From: Clostridia bacterium
GTDB taxonomy: Bacteria > Bacillota > Clostridia > Christensenellales > Aristaeellaceae
Direction: 5' to 3'
DNA length: 6,874 bases
NCBI GenBank assembly: GCA_009776385.1
Contig: WRFT01000101.1
Coordinates: forward strand, 1-6,874
The notes beneath the pieces were generated by a model that was not told the origin of the DNA, searched no databases, and worked only from the letters and a program-made list of their open reading frames with translations. The position numbers were made by a program, and so were the translations under genes. Position 1 is the first letter of the stretch. The number at the start of each line of letters is the position of its first letter. Positions 1-6,548 of the stretch are shown piece after piece.

Positions 1-481
1 GGTTGCGGCAGTGGTGGCCATGGTGGTGCGCTGTTTTATCTTCGAGCCGGTTCGTGTAGAGGGGCGCAGCATGTTAGAAACGCTGCATCACGGGGAAATC
101 GTGTTTGTCACGAAGCCGGAATACTTATGGGGCGAACCGAATCGGGGAGACGTCATCATCTGCCGTTATCCCGGTCGGCGTGAAAACTTTGTCAAGCGCC
201 TGATAGCCGTACCCGGGGACACCATAGAAATACGGGGGACTACCGTCTTTATCAATGATGTGGAACAGGATGAAAGCTTTCTTATACCGGACTTAAACCG
301 CATTAATCACTCCATGGAACCGCAGACACTTCATGATAATCAATACTTCGTCATGGGGGATAACCGCGATAATTCCAATGACAGCAGAAGCGCTTCTGTC
401 GGGCTTATTTCTAAAAACCAGATCATCGGCCATGTACGATATGTTATTTTTCCATTCAATATCTTGCGCAGCGTCAAGTAG
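1..481 (+). CDS. lepB: Type I signal peptidase (S26 family), 5'-truncated by window edge
   Basis: Membrane-bound serine protease that removes signal peptides from exported proteins on the outer face of the cytoplasmic membrane. The reading frame is open to the left edge, so the true start and most of the single N-terminal membrane anchor lie outside. What remains opens with the end of a hydrophobic segment followed by FIFEPVRVEGRSM. Counting from the GTG at 11, the catalytic serine is S20 (the SM motif, codon 68-70). The catalytic lysine is K62 in VKRLIAVPGD, 42 residues on, which is close to the spacing in Bacillus SipS. The conserved box GDNRDNSNDSR lies at 117-126. The short domain between K62 and the GDNR box is typical of Gram-positive enzymes. 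The gene ends 33 nt before the next gene on the same strand, which suggests co-transcription. Family assignment is firm; whether it is the general or a dedicated signal peptidase cannot be told. Confidence 0.95.
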   Translation, partial: VAAVVAMVVRCFIFEPVRVEGRSMLETLHHGEIVFVTKPEYLWGEPNRGDVIICRYPGRRENFVKRLIAVPGDTIEIRGTTVFINDVEQDESFLIPDLNRINHSMEPQTLHDNQYFVMGDNRDNSNDSRSASVGLISKNQIIGHVRYVIFPFNILRSVK

Positions 482-498
482 CCGGGTATATACCAAGC

Positions 499-505
499 GG
501 GAGGG
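499..505 (+). promoter_or_regulatory. Ribosome binding site of secreted paralogue A
   Basis: GGGAGGG lies 9 nt before the ATG at 515 and inside the short gap after the lepB stop. It fixes the start of the secreted protein so that the reading frame opens exactly on the signal peptide. Confidence 0.75.
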
Positions 506-514
506 AACCGCACG

Positions 515-1990
515 ATGAGAGGAAAACGTATCACCGCCGCGGTATTAACTGCGTGTTTCCTTGCCATGACAACGGCGGGGGTTGCTGCAGTGTCTTCCCT
601 TGAAAGTCATGGCGTTCGTTTTTATACGCCGGACGGCTGGTTATGCTTATCGGTGGAAGACGCGGCATTCAATACGGACGCGCAAACGCGTACGGGTGTT
701 CCTTTCGATGTGATGCAGTCGTACCTTCGCAACAGCGGTATCCTCTTTTATGTCATGGATGCTTCAAACAATGTTTTTACCTTCAGAAGGGAAGCGCCTC
801 CCGCGGGCTTGACGGAGCCGGATGTGTTTTCTCTTACCTTCGATCAAAAAAATATATGGTTAGACGCCTGCCTTCTAAAAAACAGTACCGCGAAGGGGTA
901 TTGGGATGATGCGATGCCCGGGTTTTTCTACATAGAAACCGGCACGGAAAAACAGGGGCTCACGCAATGGAATCTATCCTTTAAAACACTCAGGTATGGC
1001 GAGGTTTTTTCTTTCGAGTTTGAGTCATTTGGAGCGTATCCCAACAAGAATGTCCTATCATCGCTTCGCACCGGCGCCGAATCCGTACTTTTTTTGGCGG
1101 CGAAAGATGATAAGCATGCCTCTTTCGGGATAGAGTCCCTGCCGGATCTGGATATCATGATGCCGGAGGGAGTTGCCGAACAGAAGGTTCAACGTTCGGC
1201 TGTTCCTCTGACGCTGGATCCGATTCCCTCTATTGTTTATCAAAACTCTCTTTATGTTACAGGCACGACGCAGCCGGATGTCGGGATGCGCTATTATCTA
1301 AACGGCAAAGGCGTCGAACGCTTTAGGGCGGATGCGAACGGGCAATTCGGCATCATGATTCGTCATTTAAAAGAAGGGCGGAATGTACTGAGGATTGACG
1401 CGATTGACGGCGGGAAATACGGTGTGATTAGCATGCCTGTTATCATGGTAAAAACCGCCGTACCCGTGGCGCTGCCAACCGGAGAAATCATAACCGACCT
1501 GTCTTTATATACCCTTTACGGCCGCACCCTTCCGGAAGCCGTTGTTACCATAAGCGAGAAGAAAAAAGCGACGTCTATACCGGTACGCGCAGACGGTTCT
1601 TTTGCAATAAGTATCCGGCTTGAATCGGCTGGGCATTACACCTTTACGTTAACCTTAACAGCGGAGGAATATAAAAAAAATACGCTGCCCATCAACATAC
1701 AACGCATGATGAGCCAACAAGAGCGCGCCGAATCTTTCCGCAAGGAAATGTCCGGTATCAGCGATTCCGTTCTGCCGGGTGTGATAGCAGACCTCCTATA
1801 TATAAACAGCCGTCCCGTTATCGTTTTTGACGCGGATAACGGCGAGCGGTATCTGGTGGAAGCCGACAATTTCCTCTGCATCGATAAACAAATGCGCGGC
1901 GTTATGCTAATGATTCCCGCGGGTGATACGGAATATGCGGGTCAAAGGGCTAAGACGGCCCGGATGTATATATTCGAACCCAGCCCATGA
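515..1990 (+). CDS. Secreted protein with Ig-like domains, function unknown (paralogue A)
   Basis: Not recognised as a named family. The 491-residue product starts with a basic tip (MRGKR) and a hydrophobic core to about residue 25, a signal peptide with plausible cleavage after GVA near 24. Residues 32-190 form an N-terminal domain opening with GVRFYTPDGW and containing SGILFYVMDASNNV (74-87). Two beta-rich stretches resembling bacterial Ig-like domains follow at about 240-313 (YVTGTTQPDVGMRYYLNG, RADANGQFG) and 325-395 (RADGSFAISI, SAGHYTFTLTL). The end (405-491) is another beta-rich module, with a short helical lead and GERYLVEA and GVMLMIPAGDTEY. The ATG at 515 is preceded by a GGGAGGG ribosome binding site about 9 nt upstream. 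It sits between lepB and a second gene of the same layout. A surface or extracytoplasmic binding role is inference from the Ig-like architecture; no catalytic motif is visible. An LTAC sequence at 11-14 weakly imitates a lipobox. Confidence 0.85.
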   Translation: MRGKRITAAVLTACFLAMTTAGVAAVSSLESHGVRFYTPDGWLCLSVEDAAFNTDAQTRTGVPFDVMQSYLRNSGILFYVMDASNNVFTFRREAPPAGLTEPDVFSLTFDQKNIWLDACLLKNSTAKGYWDDAMPGFFYIETGTEKQGLTQWNLSFKTLRYGEVFSFEFESFGAYPNKNVLSSLRTGAESVLFLAAKDDKHASFGIESLPDLDIMMPEGVAEQKVQRSAVPLTLDPIPSIVYQNSLYVTGTTQPDVGMRYYLNGKGVERFRADANGQFGIMIRHLKEGRNVLRIDAIDGGKYGVISMPVIMVKTAVPVALPTGEIITDLSLYTLYGRTLPEAVVTISEKKKATSIPVRADGSFAISIRLESAGHYTFTLTLTAEEYKKNTLPINIQRMMSQQERAESFRKEMSGISDSVLPGVIADLLYINSRPVIVFDADNGERYLVEADNFLCIDKQMRGVMLMIPAGDTEYAGQRAKTARMYIFEPSP

Positions 1991-2026
1991 TATCGGCGCG
2001 GCCGTTATTCAGAAAGGATGAGTACC

Positions 2027-3547
2027 ATGCGTAAAATCCTGTTCATATCCGCTATATTGCTGCTGTTATTCGTTGCTGTACCGGCGATTGCGCAAACCTT
2101 TACCTTCGAGGAAGTCGGAATGACTGTGACGATTCCGGATAAGTATATTGCCATCACGCCGCTCAACGCTCAAGACCATGTACAGCTCCTCTTGGCAAAG
2201 GGATATAACGCGGACGAAGTGCCGGCAATATTCGCCTCCGAAGGCATTTTATTGCAGGCGTGGAATGCTTCCTCCGATGTTTGCCTTGAGATTACGGCTT
2301 TACAAGATGCGGACGCCCATGAAATTTATGATATCGATCAACTGACACCCGGTCAGCGGGGGCTTTACCGCAAAGAGCACCTATCGGGAGAAACATATAA
2401 ACTGGCGGGCTATAAGTACTCCGCGGCGGAATGGAAAAAGACGGCGAAAAGCGGCCGCTTCCTGCGTCTAAAGTATACGCGTTCTGAAGGAAAAGACTTC
2501 TTGTACAACGGTTACTCACGAAAAACCGTAAAAAACGGCTACACCATACAACTGGATATGAAAGTTTTCGACCGGAAACTGAAGGCGGCGGACAGCAAGG
2601 AACTGGATAGCATTATGAATTCCGTTACCTATGATAAAAGCCTCCTCTCCGCGGCCGGGGTGATTCGCAGGGTGACGTTTGATCAGTATCCCCCTATGGA
2701 AACGAATACAAGCGCCTTCACCCTATCGGGGAAAGGTGAACCCGGGTTGGTACTGGTAGGCACTTTGGCAAGGCCGGGAGACGGCAGTGCGCAAACGCTT
2801 ACCGCAACCATCAATAAAAAAGGTGAGTTCACCATGCCGGTCAAGCTCCCGTCGGAGGGGGTCTATGTATTCACGCTCACCGCTTTAAGCGGCGATGAGG
2901 TGGTGCAAACTTTCGATGATTTCAACACCATTACCTATAGCGCGTCCCTATTACCCGTCAACATCACACAGCCGATACCAATGGAAATTACATCAGACAG
3001 CATCACCCTGTCGGGCACATCCGTAAAGGGGGCGAAGGTTCAGCTTCTATACGGCAACAAGAAAAAGAACGCGACGGTAGGCGCTAAAAAAACGTTTTCC
3101 TTCACGATTGATACATCCTCAGAGGGTGTTTATGAGTTTACATTGGTCATTACAAAAACCGGCTCGCAGCAGCGGCGTTTCCAGTTTGAGGGAACACGCG
3201 TTTTTACGGAAACAGAAATGCGCAACAGAATCAGAAAAGAGGCAATTAAGCCGTCTTACAGACAGTTGACACGTAAAATTAACGCGTACGACGGGCGTGT
3301 GATGGTCTACTCGCCGTATGTCACCGATATCAGAGCGGACGGACCGGATTATTTAATTACCATGGCGATGACGCGTAATAAAAAAGGGTACAGTCACTTC
3401 ATTGTCGTCACCACCTCGGAGGAACCCGGCTTAACCGTTGGTCTTCCCTATAAAGTGTACTTACGCTGTATAGGCTTGCACAACATGTCCATAGAGGGCG
3501 GCGGCGAAACATCGTACCCCCATTTTGAGTTATTATTTATTCAATAA
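2027..3547 (+). CDS. Secreted protein with two Ig-like domains and OB-fold-like C-terminus, function unknown (paralogue B)
   Basis: Not a recognised family. The frame opens at ATG 2018, but AGAAAGG (2011-2017) directly abuts that codon. It sits 9 nt before the in-frame ATG at 2027, which I prefer (506 residues, MRKILFI). A signal peptide runs to about residue 22, with likely cleavage after AIA in VPAIAQTF. Residues 24-205 form an N-terminal domain beginning FTFEEVGMTVTIPDKY and containing SEGILLQAWNASSDV, which aligns by eye with the upstream protein. Two Ig-like segments follow: about 227-288 (ending GVYVFTLTAL) and 318-378 (ITLSGTSVKGAKVQLLYG, EGVYEFTLVI). The last ~110 residues (398-506) have a helical lead, then YRQLTRKINAYDGRVMVYSPYVTDI and LTVGLPYKVYLRCIG. 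That pattern resembles small OB-fold modules of Firmicutes exported proteins. The gene is 36 nt downstream of paralogue A, probably in the same transcript. Extracytoplasmic location is well supported; the function is unknown. Confidence 0.85.
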   Translation: MRKILFISAILLLLFVAVPAIAQTFTFEEVGMTVTIPDKYIAITPLNAQDHVQLLLAKGYNADEVPAIFASEGILLQAWNASSDVCLEITALQDADAHEIYDIDQLTPGQRGLYRKEHLSGETYKLAGYKYSAAEWKKTAKSGRFLRLKYTRSEGKDFLYNGYSRKTVKNGYTIQLDMKVFDRKLKAADSKELDSIMNSVTYDKSLLSAAGVIRRVTFDQYPPMETNTSAFTLSGKGEPGLVLVGTLARPGDGSAQTLTATINKKGEFTMPVKLPSEGVYVFTLTALSGDEVVQTFDDFNTITYSASLLPVNITQPIPMEITSDSITLSGTSVKGAKVQLLYGNKKKNATVGAKKTFSFTIDTSSEGVYEFTLVITKTGSQQRRFQFEGTRVFTETEMRNRIRKEAIKPSYRQLTRKINAYDGRVMVYSPYVTDIRADGPDYLITMAMTRNKKGYSHFIVVTTSEEPGLTVGLPYKVYLRCIGLHNMSIEGGGETSYPHFELLFIQ

Positions 3548-3705
3548 ACGGGATACCGCTTCATAACGCTCAACATCATGATGATATAAAGACAGCTTGG
3601 ATGGGCTCAAGGTCGCGAGAACGGGTGAACGTATGGTTACCGCTCACAGGCTGGTGTACGGCTTATCATACGGTTCGAATCCTAGTCTATGCGGTGGCAA
3701 AGTAC

Positions 3706-3738
3706 CTATCATTCGATAGAATGCACCCTTCCTATCGA
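3706..3738 (+). other. Overlapping alternative hairpins in intergenic region
   Basis: CTATC (3706-3710) can pair with GATAG (3715-3719) across a 4-base loop. Alternatively TCGATAG (3713-3719) can pair with CTATCGA (3732-3738) across 12 bases. The two stems share GATAG and exclude each other. Stems are short and AT-rich with no T-run after them, so this is not an intrinsic terminator. It may be chance. Confidence 0.25.
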
Positions 3739-3800
3739 TTTACCCTTTCCCGCCGTAAAACCTTTGAGGGGTGTAAGTTCGTATCGGAAAACGTCAAAGC

Positions 3801-3854
3801 ATTAAGGAGGCGTTAATTGATTGCTTGGGCTTGTTTTACACGATCAAGGAGGCG
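3801..3854 (+). repeat. Duplicated 12-base motif AT(T/C)AAGGAGGCG carrying perfect Shine-Dalgarno sequences
   Basis: ATTAAGGAGGCG at 3801-3812 and ATCAAGGAGGCG at 3843-3854 differ at one base and start 42 nt apart. Each contains AAGGAGG, a full match to the 3' end of 16S rRNA, and each is soon followed by a TTAA-containing stretch. Neither is followed by a substantial reading frame. The first sits 6 nt before a TTG that opens only 17 codons. Confidence 0.6.
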
Positions 3855-3870
3855 CGGATTAACTCATTAA
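3817..3870 (+). CDS. Possible 17-codon mini-ORF (doubtful)
   Basis: A TTG codon lies 6 nt after the perfect TAAGGAGG at 3803-3810, which is good spacing for initiation. It opens 17 codons (IAWACFTRSRRRGLTH after the start) to a TAA at 3868-3870. The second AAGGAGG lies inside it and encodes the RR of SRRRG. The only argument for translation is the strong ribosome binding site; start codon, length and peptide are not otherwise supported. It could be a leader peptide without a visible target gene, or a remnant of a lost gene start. Confidence 0.15.
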   Translation: MIAWACFTRSRRRGLTH

Positions 3871-3886
3871 AACCATTCGTGTGTTT

Positions 3887-4927
3887 TTACATTAGACGAT
3901 TCACCACTTCTCTTCTATCTTCTTTACCGCATATTTCGCATGTATATACATTATCAATGCCCTCGTGATCGCCATTTTGATAGTAAATTTGCCTATCGTA
4001 CTTCCATTTATGTTTACCTTTACAAACTCCATATAAATCCGGATCCTTTAGCCGCTTTTGAGCCAAATCGCGTACTTTTGAATCTTCGTCATTTCTAGCT
4101 ATTTGTGTTAATAAATCTGGAGAAATCAATTCATTAACTGCATGCATACGCACGTGTGCGTCCTTAACGGTAAGGGCAATATCGTCAAATATTTTTTGTG
4201 CAAGGATTTGGTCTGTTAATTTTGTAGCCGCTTGCCATCGCGTATTGTCATTTATTGCGTTTTGTGCAATATCAGCCAGAGATTCTTGATCAGTAATGTT
4301 ATTAGCTACAATTTTATAATACATCACATCATACTTGTAATTCTTTATTTTATTGGCAAGTATTCTCTGTTTGAGTGTTTGGTCTGTTAGCTTAGCTGCT
4401 GCTTCAATGCCATAGTATCCATCCTCTTTATCGACAATTTCGGTTAAGATAGTTTCTGCGAAGACTTTATCAATCAGATTATCAACCGCTCTGATACGTA
4501 CTTCAGTATCTTTGGCGTGTTTAGCTACATCCGCTAACATTTCTTGGTCAGTTAGACTATAGATTACTCCTGTGCGAATTTCATAATCTTCACTGCTTTT
4601 TGCAAGACTAGCCAGCATTGCTTGATCGGTTATTTTTCTAGCTGCCGCTTGCTGCCTTTGTATATTTTCATTGTTTCTGGCGATATCATATAATATTGCT
4701 TGGTATCTGTCATATGCTACTTTGCGTAAAGTATCATTTATATCGTTTTTAGCAATGTGAACAAGAGTCTCTTGATCGTTTACCCTACTAATTGCAGCTT
4801 CTCTAGTTTGAGGATTTGGTGCTTCCTTTGCGGCACGAGATAGTATTTTTTCATCATTTATTTTCATTATCGCCATTAGCGCTTTAGATTTGTCATTGCT
4901 CATCCACGCCGGCTTAAACAGTCCCAT
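3887..4927 (-). CDS. HEAT-like repeat protein with C-terminal zinc-finger-like tail
   Basis: A 346-residue soluble protein, probably an alpha-solenoid scaffold for protein binding. A repeat of 26-31 residues recurs with the pattern (T/N)DQ..L..IA.....D..VR..A...L. The DQ-type turns are at about residues 24, 50, 100, 126, 181, 212 and 238, with weaker copies near 152 and 268. Each unit looks like two short helices, as in HEAT-type repeats. After the last unit (DPDLYGVC, ~295) a tail carries C302, H306, C330 and C333 (CKGKHKW and CEICGK), a likely zinc-binding finger. No signal peptide or membrane segment is seen. The start is the ATG at 4927, because GGGAGGAG (4943-4936) lies 8 nt before it. 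A TTG two codons upstream is too close to that site. The gene is clearly AT-richer than its neighbours and stands alone, which suggests acquisition by transfer. Partner and process are unknown. Confidence 0.85.
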   Translation of the reverse strand: MGLFKPAWMSNDKSKALMAIMKINDEKILSRAAKEAPNPQTREAAISRVNDQETLVHIAKNDINDTLRKVAYDRYQAILYDIARNNENIQRQQAAARKITDQAMLASLAKSSEDYEIRTGVIYSLTDQEMLADVAKHAKDTEVRIRAVDNLIDKVFAETILTEIVDKEDGYYGIEAAAKLTDQTLKQRILANKIKNYKYDVMYYKIVANNITDQESLADIAQNAINDNTRWQAATKLTDQILAQKIFDDIALTVKDAHVRMHAVNELISPDLLTQIARNDEDSKVRDLAQKRLKDPDLYGVCKGKHKWKYDRQIYYQNGDHEGIDNVYTCEICGKEDRREVVNRLM

Positions 4928-4935
4928 AATCAACG

Positions 4936-4943
4936 CTCCTCCC
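4936..4943 (-). promoter_or_regulatory. Ribosome binding site of the HEAT-like gene
   Basis: Read on the minus strand, GGGAGGAG precedes the ATG at 4927 by 8 nt but the alternative TTG at 4933 by only 2 nt. It therefore decides for the ATG start and a 346-residue protein. Confidence 0.75.
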
Positions 4944-5010
4944 TAATAGTTTTTCTCGCCACGACAGAGTCATCAACCCATTGAAAAAGGCGCTAAACAA
5001 TGACATCTAC

Positions 5011-5039
5011 AGTACAAAGAATCATTCATAACGGATCAA
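5011..5039 (-). promoter_or_regulatory. Weak candidate sigma-70-type promoter for the HEAT-like gene
   Basis: On the minus strand TTGATC (5039-5034) and TGTACT (5016-5011) are separated by 17 nt. Each matches its consensus hexamer at four of six bases. The -10 ends about 83 nt before the ATG at 4927. The gap after rmuC is AT-rich, so such matches arise easily by chance. I see no terminator hairpin between rmuC and this gene, so read-through is also possible. Confidence 0.2.
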
Positions 5040-5084
5040 TCAAGCTTCGTATTTTTTCAAAGTCAAACCTTCTTGGTGTTTAAC

Positions 5085-6497
5085 TCAGGGCAAGCCGGGG
5101 GGCGTTTCCTGCGTTTCAAGCGTCATTTGTTTTACCGGCCCTTCAATGGACTCGACGTCCCTCAGCTTTTGTTCAATTTTGCGCGTCTGTATGAAGGTGG
5201 CGTCTATCTGGTCCGTCGCCTGCCGCAGGCGTGACTGTGTCTTAAGCAGCGACTCGGAAAAGCGGGAAAAATCCGTTTTTACGGCGCTTAACAGCTTCCA
5301 TACCTCTCCGGAACGCTTCTCGATAGCCAATGTACGAAATCCCATCTGCAGGCTGTTTAACAGCGCCGTCAGTGTGGAGGGGCCCGCGATAACCACACGG
5401 AAACGCCTCTGAAGCGACTCCGCTATGCTCATATCGCGCATGGTCTCCGCGTAAAGGCCTTCCAGCGGCAGAAACATCACGGCAAAATCCGTCGTTTGCG
5501 GCGCGTGGATATACTTGTCCGAAATACGTTTGGCTTCCTCCGTCAATCGCACGTAAAGGTCTTTGCGGCAAGCGGCTATCGCCTCGCGGTCAGCCGTTTC
5601 CAAGGCATCCATTAAGCGCGCGTATGATTCCTGCGGGAACTTGGAGTCGATAGGCAGATAAACAATCTCATCGTTATGCCCCGGGAACTTAACGGCATAT
5701 TCCACGCGTTCCTGTGAACCCGGGTTCACGGCTGCGTTTTTATCATACTGCGTGGGGGAAAGCATTTGCTCAAGCAGTGCGCCCAATTGCATTTCACCCC
5801 AAATGCCGCTGGTCTTCACATTCGACAGAACTTTTTTAAGATCGCCCACGCCGTTAGCCAGGTTTTGCATTTCACCCAATCCTTTATATACCTGTTCCAG
5901 TCGTTGGCTCACCTGGCTAAAACTGTCGCTCAGGCGTTTGTCCAGCGTTTCATGCAGCTTTTCATCTACCGTTTTACGCATTTCTTCCAGTTTTAAGGCG
6001 TTTTCCGTACGGATACCGCTAAGGCCGGCCTCAAGGGTATCGCGCATTTTTTCAATGCGGGATTCATTTGCCAAAAGCTTCTCATCCAATATCCGCACAA
6101 ACGCGTCCATGCGGATGTCATACTTCTTTAAATTCTCTTCTACAGTATGGGACAGCTTGTCCAGCCGTTCCTCCTGCTCCCTTGCGCCGACCGATAAATG
6201 ACGGCTCAAGCGTTCCATGTGTTCCGATTGCGAGGTGCCGACGGTTTGCAATGTGAGATGAATAGATTCTATACCGCGGCTTAACGCTTCGCGTGAGTCG
6301 CCGAGCTGCCCGTATATCATCTGTGACCATTCCGTATTCATTCGGCGGAAGGCTTCCGCCAGTTCACTTTGTATATTGTTAAAATCCGTCTTTTGCCGCT
6401 TACTCGTTTTATATAAAAAGAGAGCGCATATTAGGAGAAGCGCAAGCACAGCCGGCAACCCGTAATAGAGAATCATTTGCATAGTTTCCGGTCGCAT
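5085..6497 (-). CDS. rmuC: DNA recombination protein RmuC
   Basis: RmuC-family protein of 470 residues, about the usual size for the family. In E. coli rmuC restrains inversion of short inverted repeats, and the core is assigned to the PD-(D/E)XK nuclease superfamily. Visible here are an N-terminal membrane anchor (about 8-29) and a long coiled-coil region (about 35-215). The conserved core begins with GIWGEMQLGALLEQML (231-246). E235, D284 and K286 (LPIDSKFP, 281-288) fit the nuclease-fold acidic and lysine positions. The family signatures YIHAPQTTDFAVMFLPLEGLYAE (329-351, given in full here as 23 positions: YIHAP, TDFAVMFLPLEG, YAE) and AGPSTLTALLNSLQMGFR (371-388) follow. A second helical stretch closes the protein and a proline-rich tail ends it. 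GGGAGG (6510-6505) lies 7 nt before the ATG. The start is 51 nt after recR, so the two are probably one operon. Actual nuclease activity is not established from sequence. Confidence 0.95.
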   Translation of the reverse strand: MRPETMQMILYYGLPAVLALLLICALFLYKTSKRQKTDFNNIQSELAEAFRRMNTEWSQMIYGQLGDSREALSRGIESIHLTLQTVGTSQSEHMERLSRHLSVGAREQEERLDKLSHTVEENLKKYDIRMDAFVRILDEKLLANESRIEKMRDTLEAGLSGIRTENALKLEEMRKTVDEKLHETLDKRLSDSFSQVSQRLEQVYKGLGEMQNLANGVGDLKKVLSNVKTSGIWGEMQLGALLEQMLSPTQYDKNAAVNPGSQERVEYAVKFPGHNDEIVYLPIDSKFPQESYARLMDALETADREAIAACRKDLYVRLTEEAKRISDKYIHAPQTTDFAVMFLPLEGLYAETMRDMSIAESLQRRFRVVIAGPSTLTALLNSLQMGFRTLAIEKRSGEVWKLLSAVKTDFSRFSESLLKTQSRLRQATDQIDATFIQTRKIEQKLRDVESIEGPVKQMTLETQETPPGLP

Positions 6498-6504
6498 GTT
6501 TTCG

Positions 6505-6510
6505 CCTCCC
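6505..6510 (-). promoter_or_regulatory. Ribosome binding site of rmuC
   Basis: GGGAGG on the minus strand, 7 nt before the ATG at 6497. It fixes the start immediately ahead of the membrane anchor. Confidence 0.75.
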
Positions 6511-6548
6511 GATGCGGCTTTGCGCCCGTAGTCCGGTCGCTTGACAGA

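Larger units (their letters stand above)
3548..3886. other. Intergenic stretch between converging genes, no convincing gene
   Basis: This 339-nt gap separates the end of the secreted-protein operon from the end of the HEAT-like gene. I see no stem followed by a T-run on either strand, so no intrinsic terminator can be named even though two transcription units converge here. A 71-codon frame (3601-3816) exists but has no ribosome binding site and an implausible composition. The stretch does contain an 8-base palindrome ATCATGAT (3575-3582), a tRNA T-arm-like GGTTCGAATCC (3672-3682) without a tRNA around it, overlapping small hairpins (3706-3738) and a duplicated Shine-Dalgarno motif (3801-3854). 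It could encode a small structured RNA or be decayed sequence; neither is shown. Confidence 0.6.
4928..5084. other. AT-rich spacer between rmuC and the HEAT-like gene
   Basis: 157 nt of visibly AT-rich sequence, closer in composition to the HEAT-like gene than to rmuC. It holds the ribosome binding site and a weak promoter candidate for the HEAT-like gene. No inverted repeat with a T-run marks the end of rmuC, and no duplicated flanks betray an insertion boundary. Confidence 0.5.

Noticed and set aside
554..556. Lipobox (LTAC) making the first secreted protein a lipoprotein
   Set aside because: The cysteine at residue 14 is preceded by a very short hydrophobic stretch and followed by more hydrophobic residues. 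This fits a standard signal peptide cleaved near residue 24 better.
2018..2026. Start of the second secreted protein at ATG 2018
   Set aside because: The AGAAAGG ribosome binding site touches this codon with no spacer, while the in-frame ATG at 2027 has normal spacing. It adds only three residues either way.
3575..3582. Palindrome ATCATGAT as an operator
   Set aside because: It is only eight bases long and sits after the end of a gene, not in front of one. It is likely chance.
3548..3600. Intrinsic terminator after the secreted-protein operon
   Set aside because: Only a three-base-pair stem (CGG-GATA-CCG) is found, and no T-run follows.
3672..3682. tRNA suggested by the T-loop-like GGTTCGAATCC
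   Set aside because: The T stem pairs only at two positions (TACGG against CCTAG), there is no room for an anticodon arm before it, and no acceptor partner for the following bases was found.
3601..3816. 71-codon open frame on the plus strand
   Set aside because: No ribosome binding site before the ATG, no recognisable motif, and the Arg/Ser/Tyr-rich product looks like non-coding translation. It may cover an RNA or decayed sequence instead.
5752..6201. 149-codon frame antisense to rmuC
   Set aside because: It lies wholly opposite the coiled-coil part of rmuC. Its Ser/Arg/Phe-rich product is the usual mirror of Glu/Lys/Leu-rich helical codons.
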